Numbered from the stretch's first letter, positions 1 through 7,309 are shown. The stretch is 12,128 nt of DNA from CAXGUU01 sp964012875 (GCA_964012875.1 CAXGUU010000071.1:1-12128); one strand, 5' to 3'. Notes: generated from the sequence alone by a model not told the origin. Numbers and translations: made by a program.

Positions 1-1141
1 TGGCCGGGCTTACCAGGACGTCGATGCCGGACAGCAGTTCATCGATCAAGGCGCGCGTCGACTGTCGTTGTCGCGACGCGCGGGCGTAGGTTTCGGCGTC
101 TATGCTCTTTCCATGTTCAAGCAGCGAGTGGAAGACCGGTCCGTAGTCGTCCGCCCGTTCGGGAAACAGGCCATGGTGGCCGAGTAGCGCATCGACACTG
201 CACACCGCCATCCAGTGATCGGCGGCGTCAGCGATTTCCGGCGAGTTGAGTTCAACGACTTCAGCGCCTTCGGCCTGCATTAACTCAAGGGCACTGAAGG
301 TCGCCTCGGACATCTGCGGGTCGGTGTCAGTCGTGCAGTAAGTTCGATCAATGCCGATTCGCAGTCCGCTAGAACCACGCTTCATTGCTTCCATGTAGTC
401 AACCACCGGGTCAGTGCGCGTGGAGCCGTCACGCGGATCGCGGCCTTCGAGCGCAGCAAGGACGATGGCGCAATCGTGAACCGAGCGGGCCATGGGGCCG
501 ACGTGGTCGAGGGTATCGGCCAACGGAAAAATCCCGAAGCGGCTGATTTTGCCGAAGGTCGGTTTCAGACCGGTAACGCCGCACGCGGCAGAAGGAAAGC
601 GAATTGATCCGCCCGTGTCGGTGCCCAGGCAGGCAAAACACAGCGACGCTGCGGTTGCGGCACCAGAGCCTGACGACGACACGCCGGCCCAGTAGTCAAG
701 ATCCCACGGGTTCGCTGGTGGTTCGAATTCCGGGTGGTAGCCATAGAGCGCGAATTCGGTGAGGTTCAGTTTGCCGAGGGTAATGGCGCCCGCCGCATTG
801 AATCGCTCGACCACTGCCGCGTCGTAGGCGGGTACGAAATCGCGCAATATGACCGAGGCACAGGTCGTCGCGATACCTTCGGTGTTGATGAGATCTTTCA
901 ACGCGATGGGTACGCCGTGCAGCGGCCCACGATAATCGCCGGCGGCAATTTCTTCGGTCGCCGTCGCCGCCTGCTCGAGCGCGAGCGCCTCGGTGATCAG
1001 CAGGTAGCTGCCGATTTTCGGATCGATGGCCTTGATGCGCGCGATCATGGCCTCGGTCAGTTCAAGTGGCGAAACTTCCCCTTTTTCGATCAACGGTGCA
1101 ATCTCGAAGATGGTTTGTTCGACCAGTGATTCAGCGCTCAT
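1..1141 (-). CDS. Amidase signature family enzyme (C-terminus beyond window)
   Basis: Amidase-signature hydrolase, expected to cleave an amide bond in the cytoplasm; the substrate cannot be told from the sequence. 380 residues are visible and the frame stays open off the left edge, against a usual family length of about 450-500. The Ser-cisSer-Lys triad can be placed: Lys82 in GVPIALKDL, cis-Ser155 in the GVSSSGSGAA stretch, and nucleophile Ser179 in GTDTGGSIRFPS. The 24-residue spacing between the two serines matches the family. The ATG at 1141 is preceded by a good GAGGAAA ribosome site and overlaps the end of the upstream 92-residue ORF by 11 bases, so the two are probably translationally coupled. 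It is the last visible gene of the cinA-led operon. It is unlikely to be GatA, as no gatB or gatC is adjacent, but that cannot be excluded. The family call is firm; the substrate is unknown. Confidence 0.93.
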   Translation of the reverse strand, partial: MSAESLVEQTIFEIAPLIEKGEVSPLELTEAMIARIKAIDPKIGSYLLITEALALEQAATATEEIAAGDYRGPLHGVPIALKDLINTEGIATTCASVILRDFVPAYDAAVVERFNAAGAITLGKLNLTEFALYGYHPEFEPPANPWDLDYWAGVSSSGSGAATAASLCFACLGTDTGGSIRFPSAACGVTGLKPTFGKISRFGIFPLADTLDHVGPMARSVHDCAIVLAALEGRDPRDGSTRTDPVVDYMEAMKRGSSGLRIGIDRTYCTTDTDPQMSEATFSALELMQAEGAEVVELNSPEIADAADHWMAVCSVDALLGHHGLFPERADDYGPVFHSLLEHGKSIDAETYARASRQRQSTRALIDELLSGIDVLVSPA

Positions 1142-1409
1142 CGTGAGTTTCCTCTTCCCGCATTCGGAACCAGTACCAGTAAATGTTGGAATCGTCGTAG
1201 ATGGTGGGTTGATAGCGCTGATCTTCGGCCAGGAACTGACAGGTTTCGACCGCGCCGTCGCGAATTAATTTTTCGAGTACAACGCGTATCTCCCGGCTGG
1301 TAACGTCCAGCCCTTCAGATTGCGCACGGGCCAGCAATTCGTCATTCAGGCGCTCGAAGTTAACGTATCCGCGGTCCACGCGTTCAGCTATCCATTGTCG
1401 AACCAGCAT
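1131..1409 (-). CDS. Small conserved-looking protein of unknown function (92 aa)
   Basis: I do not recognise this protein. It has 92 residues. The N-terminal two thirds looks helical and charged, with alternating hydrophobic positions (for example VNFERLNDELLARA, then REIRVVLEKLIRDGAVE), which could be a small winged-helix-like fold. The C-terminus is aromatic and acidic, with YDDSNIYWYWFRM. It has a single Cys and no signal peptide or membrane segment. Support for a real gene comes from context: it begins 17 bases after the stop of the SelW-like selenoprotein and overlaps the amidase start by 11 bases, all on one strand. Its ribosome site is weak; a GAGG overlapping the preceding stop lies about 15 bases upstream, so translation may depend on coupling. 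The function is open. Confidence 0.7.
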   Translation of the reverse strand: MLVRQWIAERVDRGYVNFERLNDELLARAQSEGLDVTSREIRVVLEKLIRDGAVETCQFLAEDQRYQPTIYDDSNIYWYWFRMREEETHDER

Positions 1410-1426
1410 GAGCTTGTCCAGAAACC

Positions 1427-1639
1427 TCAGTCAGCGACGATTTGATCAATCTCGGCATCAGTCGGAAAGCGGCCGAGTGCTTTTTTCGAAAATGCGGATT
1501 GTCCGTCGATGCGGATTTCAAATATGCCGCCACCGCCTTCCACCAGTGTGACCCTTGCGGCACCAGTCGCCTGCAGTCGAGCCCTCGCACGGAGGGCTTC
1601 CGGTTCGTAGTTTCACATTACGCAGTATTCGATTTCCAT
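1427..1639 (-). CDS. SelW/SelT/SelH (Rdx) family selenoprotein with in-frame UGA (Sec9)
   Basis: Short thioredoxin-like redox protein of the Rdx family (SelW-like), read as 70 residues with UGA at codon 9 (1613-1615) as selenocysteine. The start reads MEIEYCVMU, giving a Cys6-x-x-Sec9 motif directly after the first beta strand, as in the family. After the UGA the sequence stays typical of the family: NYEPEALRAR, then VTLVEGGGGIFEIRIDG, then FSKKALGRFP and a final short helix, ending at the UGA at 1427-1429. A perfect 7-bp hairpin follows the first UGA and fits a bacterial SECIS. The ATG at 1639 has a GAGGA ribosome site 7 bases upstream; the two nearby upstream ATGs are out of frame. It lies 35 bases after cinA and 17 bases before the 92-aa gene. 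If UGA were a plain stop, only an 8-residue peptide would be made, so a conventional gene caller would miss this gene. Confidence 0.9.
1580..1598 (-). promoter_or_regulatory. Bacterial SECIS-like hairpin of the SelW-like gene
   Basis: On the minus strand, AGCCCUC (1598-1592) pairs perfectly with GAGGGCU (1586-1580) around the 5-nt loop CGUGC. G1590 is the second loop base and the 23rd base after the UGA at 1615-1613. Bacterial SECIS elements bound by SelB have a small apical loop with a G in the first two positions, roughly 16-37 nt past the UGA. A possible two-pair extension (C1602-G1578, G1601-C1579) lies below a GA bulge. The element lies inside the coding sequence, as in bacteria. Its pairing and spacing are visible; SelB binding is inferred. 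Confidence 0.82.
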
Positions 1640-1674
1640 CCTGAAATCCTCATCAGCATCGCTACCCGTACAGC

Positions 1675-2904
1675 TTAAATGGGCTCGAGTCGCAGGCGCA
1701 GCGCGTTCATCAGGCTGATTACCGAAAATTGGCGCACGCGCTCGCGATCGCCGGGCAATCGAACACGCTCGACCACCGTCGCCATATCGTCTGCAATGCC
1801 TAAAAAGGTTTGGCCACGGGTTCCGCCTTCACCGCGGTCGTGTTCACCGGTGATCGCGAGGCCAATATCACAGGCGAACAGGCGCCTCGCCGCTTCGGCC
1901 AGCGTCTTGGCGGCCTCCGGGGTACTCAATATGTCGGGGTCGACGCCGAGTATCTGTTGTCGTACGCCACCGGCCGGGGGCACGATACTGCCGCGGAAGA
2001 CATCGCCCGTTGGATCAAGTCCGCTCAGGCGCACACTGGCGATGCCGCCGCTGGTGACTTCGCACAGACCCATGGTGAGCCCGCGCGCCCGCAACAGGTC
2101 GAGTACGACGGATTCCATCGTTTGTTCGTCAACCCCGAATACCGTGTCGCCGAGGAGCGCTCTCACCAGGCGCTCCTCCTCGTCGAGGATCTGCACAACC
2201 TCCAGGTCGTTGTCACCCTTTGCGGTAACGCGGACTTTGAGGCCTTCGATACCGCTGGCGAGAAAAGCCAGAGTCGGATTGCCATGGCTGTCCAACTCCT
2301 CGATCCGTTCAGCCAGCAGTTCTGCCAGTCTCGATTCGCTGTGGCCCCAGGTCCTGAGCACGCGGCTTTTGATGACGGACTTAATGCCAGCACGGCGAAT
2401 CAGGTCGGGCAGTATCGCGGTTTCCATCATCTGATGCATTTCATAGGGCACACCCGGCACGGCATAGATGACCTTTTCGCCTACCGGGCAGATCAGGCCA
2501 GGTGCGGTCCCAGGCTGATCCGGAATCGGACTCGCGCCAAGCGGGACCTCTGCCTGACGCAAGTTATTCTCAGGCATCGTGCGGCCGCGCGATTCGAAGA
2601 TATGGCGGATGTGGTCGGCGATGTCCTGGTGCATTTCAAGCCCGACGCCCATGACCTCGGCAATGGCGTTGCGGGTGATGTCATCCTGGGTTGGACCCAG
2701 ACCACCGCAACAAATTACTGCGTCGCTGCGGTCCAATGCCTGGCGCAAGGAAAACAGGATGCGTTCATGATTGTCGCCGACCTTGGTTTGGTACAAGGAA
2801 TCGATACCATTCATAGCGAGTTTCTCGCCGATCCACGAAGAATTGCTGTCAATAATCTGCCCTAGCAGCAGTTCGGTGCCGATCGCGACTACTTCGCAAC
2901 GCAT
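1675..2904 (-). CDS. cinA: CinA family protein with degenerate C-terminal deamidase domain
   Basis: Full-length CinA-type protein (409 aa) with two domains. The N-terminal MoaB/MoeA-like (COG1058) part, about residues 1-170, looks intact: AIGTELLLGQIIDSNS near the start, GGLGPTQDDITR at 67-78 and PGVPYEM at 150-156. In characterised members this domain hydrolyses ADP-ribose or related pyridine-nucleotide products. The C-terminal part, from about 260, aligns with the PncC nicotinamide-nucleotide deamidase domain, but its catalytic motif ESCTGG reads EVTSGG (282-287), which puts Val in place of the nucleophile Ser. The family YSNEAK segment, holding Tyr and Lys active-site residues, reads VPPAGGVR, and TGIAGP reads TGEHDR. 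Deamidase activity is therefore probably lost. The ATG at 2904 has GAGG about 9 bases upstream. It is the first gene of the minus-strand operon. Confidence 0.93.
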   Translation of the reverse strand: MRCEVVAIGTELLLGQIIDSNSSWIGEKLAMNGIDSLYQTKVGDNHERILFSLRQALDRSDAVICCGGLGPTQDDITRNAIAEVMGVGLEMHQDIADHIRHIFESRGRTMPENNLRQAEVPLGASPIPDQPGTAPGLICPVGEKVIYAVPGVPYEMHQMMETAILPDLIRRAGIKSVIKSRVLRTWGHSESRLAELLAERIEELDSHGNPTLAFLASGIEGLKVRVTAKGDNDLEVVQILDEEERLVRALLGDTVFGVDEQTMESVVLDLLRARGLTMGLCEVTSGGIASVRLSGLDPTGDVFRGSIVPPAGGVRQQILGVDPDILSTPEAAKTLAEAARRLFACDIGLAITGEHDRGEGGTRGQTFLGIADDMATVVERVRLPGDRERVRQFSVISLMNALRLRLEPI

Positions 2905-2937
2905 GCTGTGTGCCTCGTAAATGCCTGACGCCAGCCC

Positions 2938-2943
2938 AGTGTA
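2938..2943 (-). promoter_or_regulatory. Possible -10 box for the cinA operon
   Basis: TACACT on the minus strand, about 34 bases upstream of the cinA ATG, matches the sigma-70 -10 consensus at four of six positions. No convincing -35 is found at 16-18 bases spacing, so this is a weak call. It lies in the 117-base divergent gap between cinA and the M48 protease gene. Confidence 0.25.
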
Positions 2944-2985
2944 GCGGCTATTGCCACCGGCGGTCTAAACGGGCGACGCGGGGAC

Positions 2986-2991
2986 TATACT
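2986..2991 (+). promoter_or_regulatory. Possible -10 box for the M48 protease gene
   Basis: TATACT is a five-of-six match to the -10 consensus in an otherwise GC-rich stretch. It lies about 30 bases before the TTG start of the protease, giving an expected transcript start near 2998. The expected -35 position holds no good match. Confidence 0.35.
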
Positions 2992-3021
2992 CGGTGTCGT
3001 AACCGTTCCGGCCGAACGCTA

Positions 3022-3780
3022 TTGATCCGAATAATTGCAGTCTGCTGTTTTTTGATCGTCCTTGGGTCGGGCGCACCCGGAACGGTGGTTGCGCAAACGG
3101 GATTGCCGTTCTCTGGCATGTGGCGCGTCGCCGACCTTGCCGCAGCGGACGGCGATTACGCGATGCTCGGTTCAGACAAAGGCAAGCTTGTCCACCAGGT
3201 ATCAACCGGCCAGATGCGCCGGATTTATGCCGTTGAGCGGGCGATCGCGAGGGTCGCGGAAATCGATTCAATCCTGGTCGTCGTCGATGGCACGATGCCC
3301 AATGCATTCGCCGCAATTGGCAAGAGTGGCCAGCAGGTGGTCGGTCTCAATTTCGCGATGCTGGAATTGATAGGTCTCGACATGCACATGGCTGCGGCCC
3401 TTATCGGGCACGAGGTTGCGCACCTCAAGCTTGAGCACGGCGAACAGGCAGAGCAGCGCGAGCAACAATCGTCCGTGCTGGGAACGTTGGGCAGTGCCAT
3501 GCTGGGTGGGTTGGGCGTACCGGACGGCGGCCTGATTTCAGGACTGACGGTGTCGGCAATGAACACTGCCTACAGCAGAGAACACGAACGGGAGGCGGAC
3601 TACCTCGGTGCAATCTGGGCGATTGAGGCGGGCTTTCGTCCCGATGGCGCGGTGCGGCTGCACGAAACGATTCACGCCCGGTCGCGAGGTCAGGGCAGTC
3701 CTTTTTTCTCAACCCACCCTTCCGGACCTGAACGAATTGAATCCTTGAAGGCGATAAGCTTGAGGTTGGGCCGGCCATAG
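3022..3780 (+). CDS. Exported M48-family zinc metalloprotease
   Basis: 252-residue metallopeptidase resembling the short periplasmic or lipoprotein-type M48 proteases (LoiP/YcaL class), thought to act in envelope protein quality control. The N-terminus is a plain signal peptide (about residues 1-24, Arg3, hydrophobic run, ending VVA before QT). There is no lipobox at the end of the hydrophobic run; Cys8 and Cys9 lie inside it. Zinc site: HEVAH at 130-134 (catalytic Glu131), with the third ligand region EREAD at 189-193. STHPSGPERI at 230-239 is the usual C-terminal M48 motif. No tetratricopeptide repeats follow, so this is the short form. I take the TTG at 3022 as the start because it gives a complete signal peptide and no in-frame ATG or GTG precedes it; the ribosome site is poor. 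It stands alone between divergent cinA and a KPR-family gene 113 bases downstream. Confidence 0.9.
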   Translation: MIRIIAVCCFLIVLGSGAPGTVVAQTGLPFSGMWRVADLAAADGDYAMLGSDKGKLVHQVSTGQMRRIYAVERAIARVAEIDSILVVVDGTMPNAFAAIGKSGQQVVGLNFAMLELIGLDMHMAAALIGHEVAHLKLEHGEQAEQREQQSSVLGTLGSAMLGGLGVPDGGLISGLTVSAMNTAYSREHEREADYLGAIWAIEAGFRPDGAVRLHETIHARSRGQGSPFFSTHPSGPERIESLKAISLRLGRP

Positions 3781-3893
3781 AGCGCCGAATTGCTGACAGG
3801 CGCGAGACGGTCGCGATATGGTGAGCGCAAGTTCGAACGCTGTCGGCCTCAATTGTACTGTCGGTAGGTGCGGGCATTGGAGAGTCAAGTTAT

Positions 3894-4838
3894 ATGAAGT
3901 TCAGTATCGTCGGCGCTGGCGCGTTGGGAACTATCGCGGGCGCGCATCTGATCGAGGGTGGTCATGCGGTGCGCATGATCGCGCGCGGCAAACGCGCCGA
4001 CTATCTTCGCAATAACGGCCTGCGGGTTTATGGCTTACGCGAGTTCGCGACGCCGTGCGAGGTTGCGGAGCGGCTTGGAGCCGATGATGACGGCGTCGTG
4101 ATTTACGCGGTGAAGACCTACCATATGAAAGATGCTTTGGCTGACGTCGGTCATGTACGGCCACGCGCAGTCTTGTCGTTCGCCAATGGCGTGCTTAAGA
4201 ATGAACAACTCGCCAAGTCCTTCAGCCGTGATTGCGTGGTCGGCTGCATGGCGAATTTCAGCGGTGAGCTTCATCCGGACGGCACGGTCGGGTTCACGCG
4301 TAATATCTGCATTCACCTTGGTAGTAATTCGCTTGACTGTATTGACATCGTTGATGCTGTGCACAGTAGCGGCCTGGTTGCGCGACACGCCGATACCATC
4401 GAGTCGGTCGAGTGGTCGAAGTTCGTCGGTTGGGTCGCACTGTTCAGTCTTTCAATTCTGACCAAGGCGACGACCGGCGTCTTCATGAGTAATCAGCGGC
4501 TGGCCCGCGTCGTAGCCACCATCGTTTGCGAGGCGGCGGCCGTTGCCAGAGCTCGGGGTATCGAGTTAATCGACCAGTCGCCGATGCCCGTCAAGCGTAT
4601 CGCCGGGGGCTCGATCGACGAAGCCGTCCGTGCCGTTGTCGAGACTGGGGAAGAATTCCTGAGCAACGCGTCCAATCATCGTATGTCTTCCCTGCAGGAT
4701 TTTGAGGCCGGGCGCGAACTTGAAGTTCATGAAACGCTCGGGTTTATCGTTCGCGAAGCGGAGCGATTGGGAGTTGACGCCAACACCAGTCGGAACTGCT
4801 ATCGCATTATCGCGGGCCTCAATGAATTACCGCGCTAG
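3894..4838 (+). CDS. Ketopantoate reductase (PanE/ApbA) family NADP oxidoreductase
   Basis: 314-residue protein with the fold and key residues of 2-dehydropantoate 2-reductase, which reduces ketopantoate to pantoate with NADPH in pantothenate synthesis. The Rossmann motif GAGALG is at residues 7-12. Residues matching the E. coli PanE active site are all present: Lys74 (AVKTYH), Asn98 (FANGV), Lys176 (EWSKFVGW) and Glu277 (ELEVHETLG, C-terminal helical domain). The ATG at 3894 has GGAGAG 9 bases upstream. No panB or panC is nearby and the next gene, 63 bases on, is an acyl-CoA dehydrogenase. Many PanE paralogues in such contexts act on other 2-oxo acids, so I call the family and not the pathway. 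Confidence 0.9.
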   Translation: MKFSIVGAGALGTIAGAHLIEGGHAVRMIARGKRADYLRNNGLRVYGLREFATPCEVAERLGADDDGVVIYAVKTYHMKDALADVGHVRPRAVLSFANGVLKNEQLAKSFSRDCVVGCMANFSGELHPDGTVGFTRNICIHLGSNSLDCIDIVDAVHSSGLVARHADTIESVEWSKFVGWVALFSLSILTKATTGVFMSNQRLARVVATIVCEAAAVARARGIELIDQSPMPVKRIAGGSIDEAVRAVVETGEEFLSNASNHRMSSLQDFEAGRELEVHETLGFIVREAERLGVDANTSRNCYRIIAGLNELPR

Positions 4839-4901
4839 TCCGATAAAGATCGGCGTGCTATTTCTGATCGTCGCAGTGATTCGACACTCTGGAGAAAAAT
4901 C

Positions 4902-6695
4902 ATGCCCAGCTACAAAGCCCCCGTAGAAGACACCCTGTTCATTCTGAACGACGTAATTCGGGTCGCCGAGTATGGCCAGCTGCCGGGGTTCGAGGAAGCC
5001 ACCCCAGATTTGATCCAGGCGGTGCTTGAAGAGGGAGCGAAATTCGTTGAAGAGGTGTTGCAGCCATTGAATCAGGTTGGCGATGAAGTGGGATGCCTAC
5101 GTGCCGAGGACGGCAGTGTGACGGCGCCTCCCGGGTTCCGCGAGGCCTATCAGCAGTACTGCGAGGCGGGGTGGCAGGGCCTGTCCCAGCCGGAAGCGTT
5201 TGGTGGCCAGGGGCTGCCCCATTTCGTCGCTACCGCATTTGAAGAGTATTTAATCGCTGCCAACATGGCCTTCGCCATGTATCCTGGCCTGACGGCTGGC
5301 GCCATCGCTGCCATTCGCGCGGTGGGATCGCCGGAGCAACAACAGACTTATGTGCCGAAAATGATCGACGGCGTGTGGAGCGGCACCATGAATCTGACCG
5401 AGCCCCATTGCGGTACCGATCTCGGCTTGTTGCACACCAGGGCAGAGCCGCAGGCCGACGGCACCTACCGTATTACCGGCACCAAGATCTTTATCTCCGC
5501 CGGTGAGCACGATCTGTCGGAGAACATCATCCATCTGGTGCTCGCGAAAATGCCCGACTCGCCGGACAGCGTCCGCGGTATTTCGCTGTTTATCGTGCCC
5601 AAGTTTGTCGTTAACGACGATGGAACCCTCGGCGAGCGCAACGGAGTTGTGTGCGGATCGATCGAAGAAAAGATGGGTATTCACGGTAATGCGACCTGTC
5701 TGCTGAATTACGATGGCGCCACCGGCTACCTCATCGGTGAAAAAGAAAAAGGTCTAAGCGCGATGTTCATCATGATGAACGCTGCGCGTCTTGGTGTTGG
5801 CCTGCAGGGGTTGTCGGTGTCCGAAGTCGCGACTCAGAACGCGGCCGCGTACGCGCGCGACCGCATCCAGGGGCGTGCGCTCGGCGGGCCCAGGAACGCC
5901 GACGGCAAGGCCGATCCGATTATCGTGCATCCGGACGTCAGGCGCATGCTCATGAATGCCCGGGCCTTCAATGAAGGTGCGCGGGCGCTGGCCTTATGGG
6001 GCGCCCTGCAGGTCGATTTGACGCACCGTGCCGACTCAGAGGAGGCGCGCGAACAGGCTGAGGATTTGATTGGGCTGTTGACCCCGGTGATCAAGGGCTA
6101 TTTCACCGATAAGGGCTACGAGAACGCCACCAACGCGCAGCAGTGTCTGGGCGGGCATGGCTACATTCGTGAATGGGGCATGGAGCAGTTTGTGCGCGAC
6201 GCCCGCATCGCCATGATCTACGAGGGCACCAATGGTATTCAGGCACTCGATCTGGTCGGTCGAAAGCTCGCGGCAAAAGGCGGCAGGGCGCTCCGAACCT
6301 ATATGGGCATCGTCGGTCGATTTATCAGCGAGCACAAGGATGATGAAGTGATGGCGCCCATGCTGGCGGCGCTCAGTGCCGCCCTTTCAGATCTTCAGGG
6401 CGCGACGACCTGGTTGATGAGCAATGCAATGACCGAGCCCGACAATGCCGGTGCGGGTTCTGTGCCTTATCTGCATCTCATGGGTACGGTTATGTTCGGG
6501 CATATGTGGGCGCAGATCGCCAGGGCGGCGCATGCCCGGCTCAGCGAGGGCACCGACAAACCCGGGTTCTACGAAAATAAACTGACCACCGCGTGTTATT
6601 TTTTCTCCCACATCTCGCCGGAGACCGCGGTCCATCGCGCCCGCGTTGAAGCGGGCGCGGACAACGTGATGGCCCTCGCCGCAGACGCCTTCTGA
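4902..6695 (+). CDS. Large acyl-CoA dehydrogenase (DmdC/FadE-like, 597 aa)
   Basis: FAD-dependent acyl-CoA dehydrogenase of the roughly 600-residue subfamily with an extra C-terminal domain, which includes 3-methylmercaptopropionyl-CoA dehydrogenase DmdC and medium/long-chain FadE enzymes. It introduces the alpha-beta double bond into an acyl-CoA, passing electrons to ETF. The N-terminus MPSYKAPVED is characteristic of this subfamily. Further marks are the flavin-region MNLTEPHCGTDLG (163-175), GGHGY (417-421), and the catalytic-base motif IYEGTNGIQ with Glu441. The C-terminal extension runs from about 460 to 597. The ATG at 4902 has GGAG 7 bases upstream. It follows the KPR-family gene by 63 bases and may share its transcript. 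DmdC function in DMSP breakdown is possible, but no dmdB or dmdD is adjacent, so general beta-oxidation is equally likely. Its stop is only 6 bases from the end of the opposing pseudogene. Confidence 0.94.
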   Translation: MPSYKAPVEDTLFILNDVIRVAEYGQLPGFEEATPDLIQAVLEEGAKFVEEVLQPLNQVGDEVGCLRAEDGSVTAPPGFREAYQQYCEAGWQGLSQPEAFGGQGLPHFVATAFEEYLIAANMAFAMYPGLTAGAIAAIRAVGSPEQQQTYVPKMIDGVWSGTMNLTEPHCGTDLGLLHTRAEPQADGTYRITGTKIFISAGEHDLSENIIHLVLAKMPDSPDSVRGISLFIVPKFVVNDDGTLGERNGVVCGSIEEKMGIHGNATCLLNYDGATGYLIGEKEKGLSAMFIMMNAARLGVGLQGLSVSEVATQNAAAYARDRIQGRALGGPRNADGKADPIIVHPDVRRMLMNARAFNEGARALALWGALQVDLTHRADSEEAREQAEDLIGLLTPVIKGYFTDKGYENATNAQQCLGGHGYIREWGMEQFVRDARIAMIYEGTNGIQALDLVGRKLAAKGGRALRTYMGIVGRFISEHKDDEVMAPMLAALSAALSDLQGATTWLMSNAMTEPDNAGAGSVPYLHLMGTVMFGHMWAQIARAAHARLSEGTDKPGFYENKLTTACYFFSHISPETAVHRARVEAGADNVMALAADAF

Positions 6696-6701
6696 AGCAG
6701 A

Positions 6702-7150
6702 CTACTGGCCGGCGATTTCTTTCAAGATCTTTCGGCGCTCTTCGTTACTCGCCGCTTTCAGTCGTTCGCGCAGCGCACGCCGGGCATTAATGTCGAGGCT
6801 ATCGACGTGTTTAGGGATTTGCGCGCGCTCAACGTCGGAGATGCCGAACATGATTTTCTCGCGTCGCTTCGCTTGCGGCAGGTTGCGAAAGTTCTGGTAG
6901 GTTTGTCGCAATTCCTTTCTTCGTTTCGGTGGCAGCTCACGGAATTTTTAGAGTTTTTTGCGTAGGTTCTTACGCTGATCTTCACTCATTCCTTGCCATT
7001 GATTCCACCGTTGGCGCGCACTGCGACGTTGTTCAGGCGTATCTCGCCCCGATCGCCTAGCCGATTTTCAATGCGGTCGCCGGCATCTGCAAGGGCCATA
7101 GGGCTGGCGACAATTGTGAGGGTGAGGGCTGAAATCAAGTGACATTTCAT
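6702..7150 (-). pseudogene. Broken gene for a secreted basic DUF3106-like protein
   Basis: The ATG at 7150 has a strong AGGAG ribosome site 8 bases upstream and opens a signal peptide (about residues 1-21, ending in MALA) followed by DAGDRIENRLG. That frame ends at a UGA at 6986-6988. Sense coding resumes in another frame, from about 7058, with TPEQRRSARQRWNQWQ, MSEDQRKNLRKKL, an in-frame UAA at 6948-6950, then KFRELPPKRRKELRQTYQ and on to the UAG at 6702-6704, ending ERRKILKEIAGQ. Adding one base near 7045-7067 and mending the UAA would give 149 residues in tandem helical, Arg/Lys/Gln-rich units resembling DUF3106 proteins. The function of that family is unknown to me. Two separate lesions point to a decaying gene; a sequence error could explain one of them. 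The UAA rules out selenocysteine as an explanation. Confidence 0.8.
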
Positions 7151-7204
7151 CGTTGCGCTCCTGAGTTAGGATGGGTGGCTTTCGAAAAGATCAACGTCTC
7201 ACAG

Positions 7205-7290
7205 CGAATTTGGTTGACAGGCAGTGGGATTAAAATTTTTATAAAAAAATTAGTAAATTGACGTTCAAGCGCGCGCAACTTCCAAGAACT
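7205..7290. promoter_or_regulatory. AT-rich divergent promoter region (broken DUF3106-like gene / hslO)
   Basis: The 159-base gap between the divergent pseudogene and hslO holds the most AT-rich stretch of the window (7229-7259, runs of A and T). On the plus strand, a perfect -35 TTGACA (7214-7219) is followed by TATAAA (7240-7245), but the 20-base spacing is longer than normal. On the minus strand, TTGAAC (7268-7263) faces TATAAA or TTTATA about 17-19 bases on. TTGA-CGT-TCAA (7258-7268) is a small inverted repeat. A sigma-32 type hslO promoter was looked for and no clear one was found. The role as a divergent promoter is inferred. Confidence 0.4.
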
Positions 7291-7309
7291 AACCAGCACT
7301 GGTAAGCAA

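Noticed and set aside
1384..1590. 68-codon minus-strand ORF and 78-codon plus-strand ORF over the SelW-like gene
   Set aside because: They exist only because the UGA breaks the true frame; neither product has family character, while the Sec reading does.
1810..2865. 351-codon open frame on the plus strand
   Set aside because: It lies wholly antisense to cinA, whose product has clear family motifs; the plus-strand translation resembles no family and is a GC-rich codon-bias shadow.
4840..4853. CCGAT-AAAG-ATCGG hairpin just after the KPR-family gene as a terminator
   Set aside because: The stem is only 5 bp and is not followed by a T-run; not enough for an intrinsic terminator.
6948..6988. Idea that the stops in the DUF3106-like gene are recoding sites (ribosomal frameshift or stop codon readthrough)
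   Set aside because: The A-rich run near 6955 is not in the right phase for a -1 slippery site, the second stop is UAA and so not selenocysteine, and two separate lesions fit decay better.
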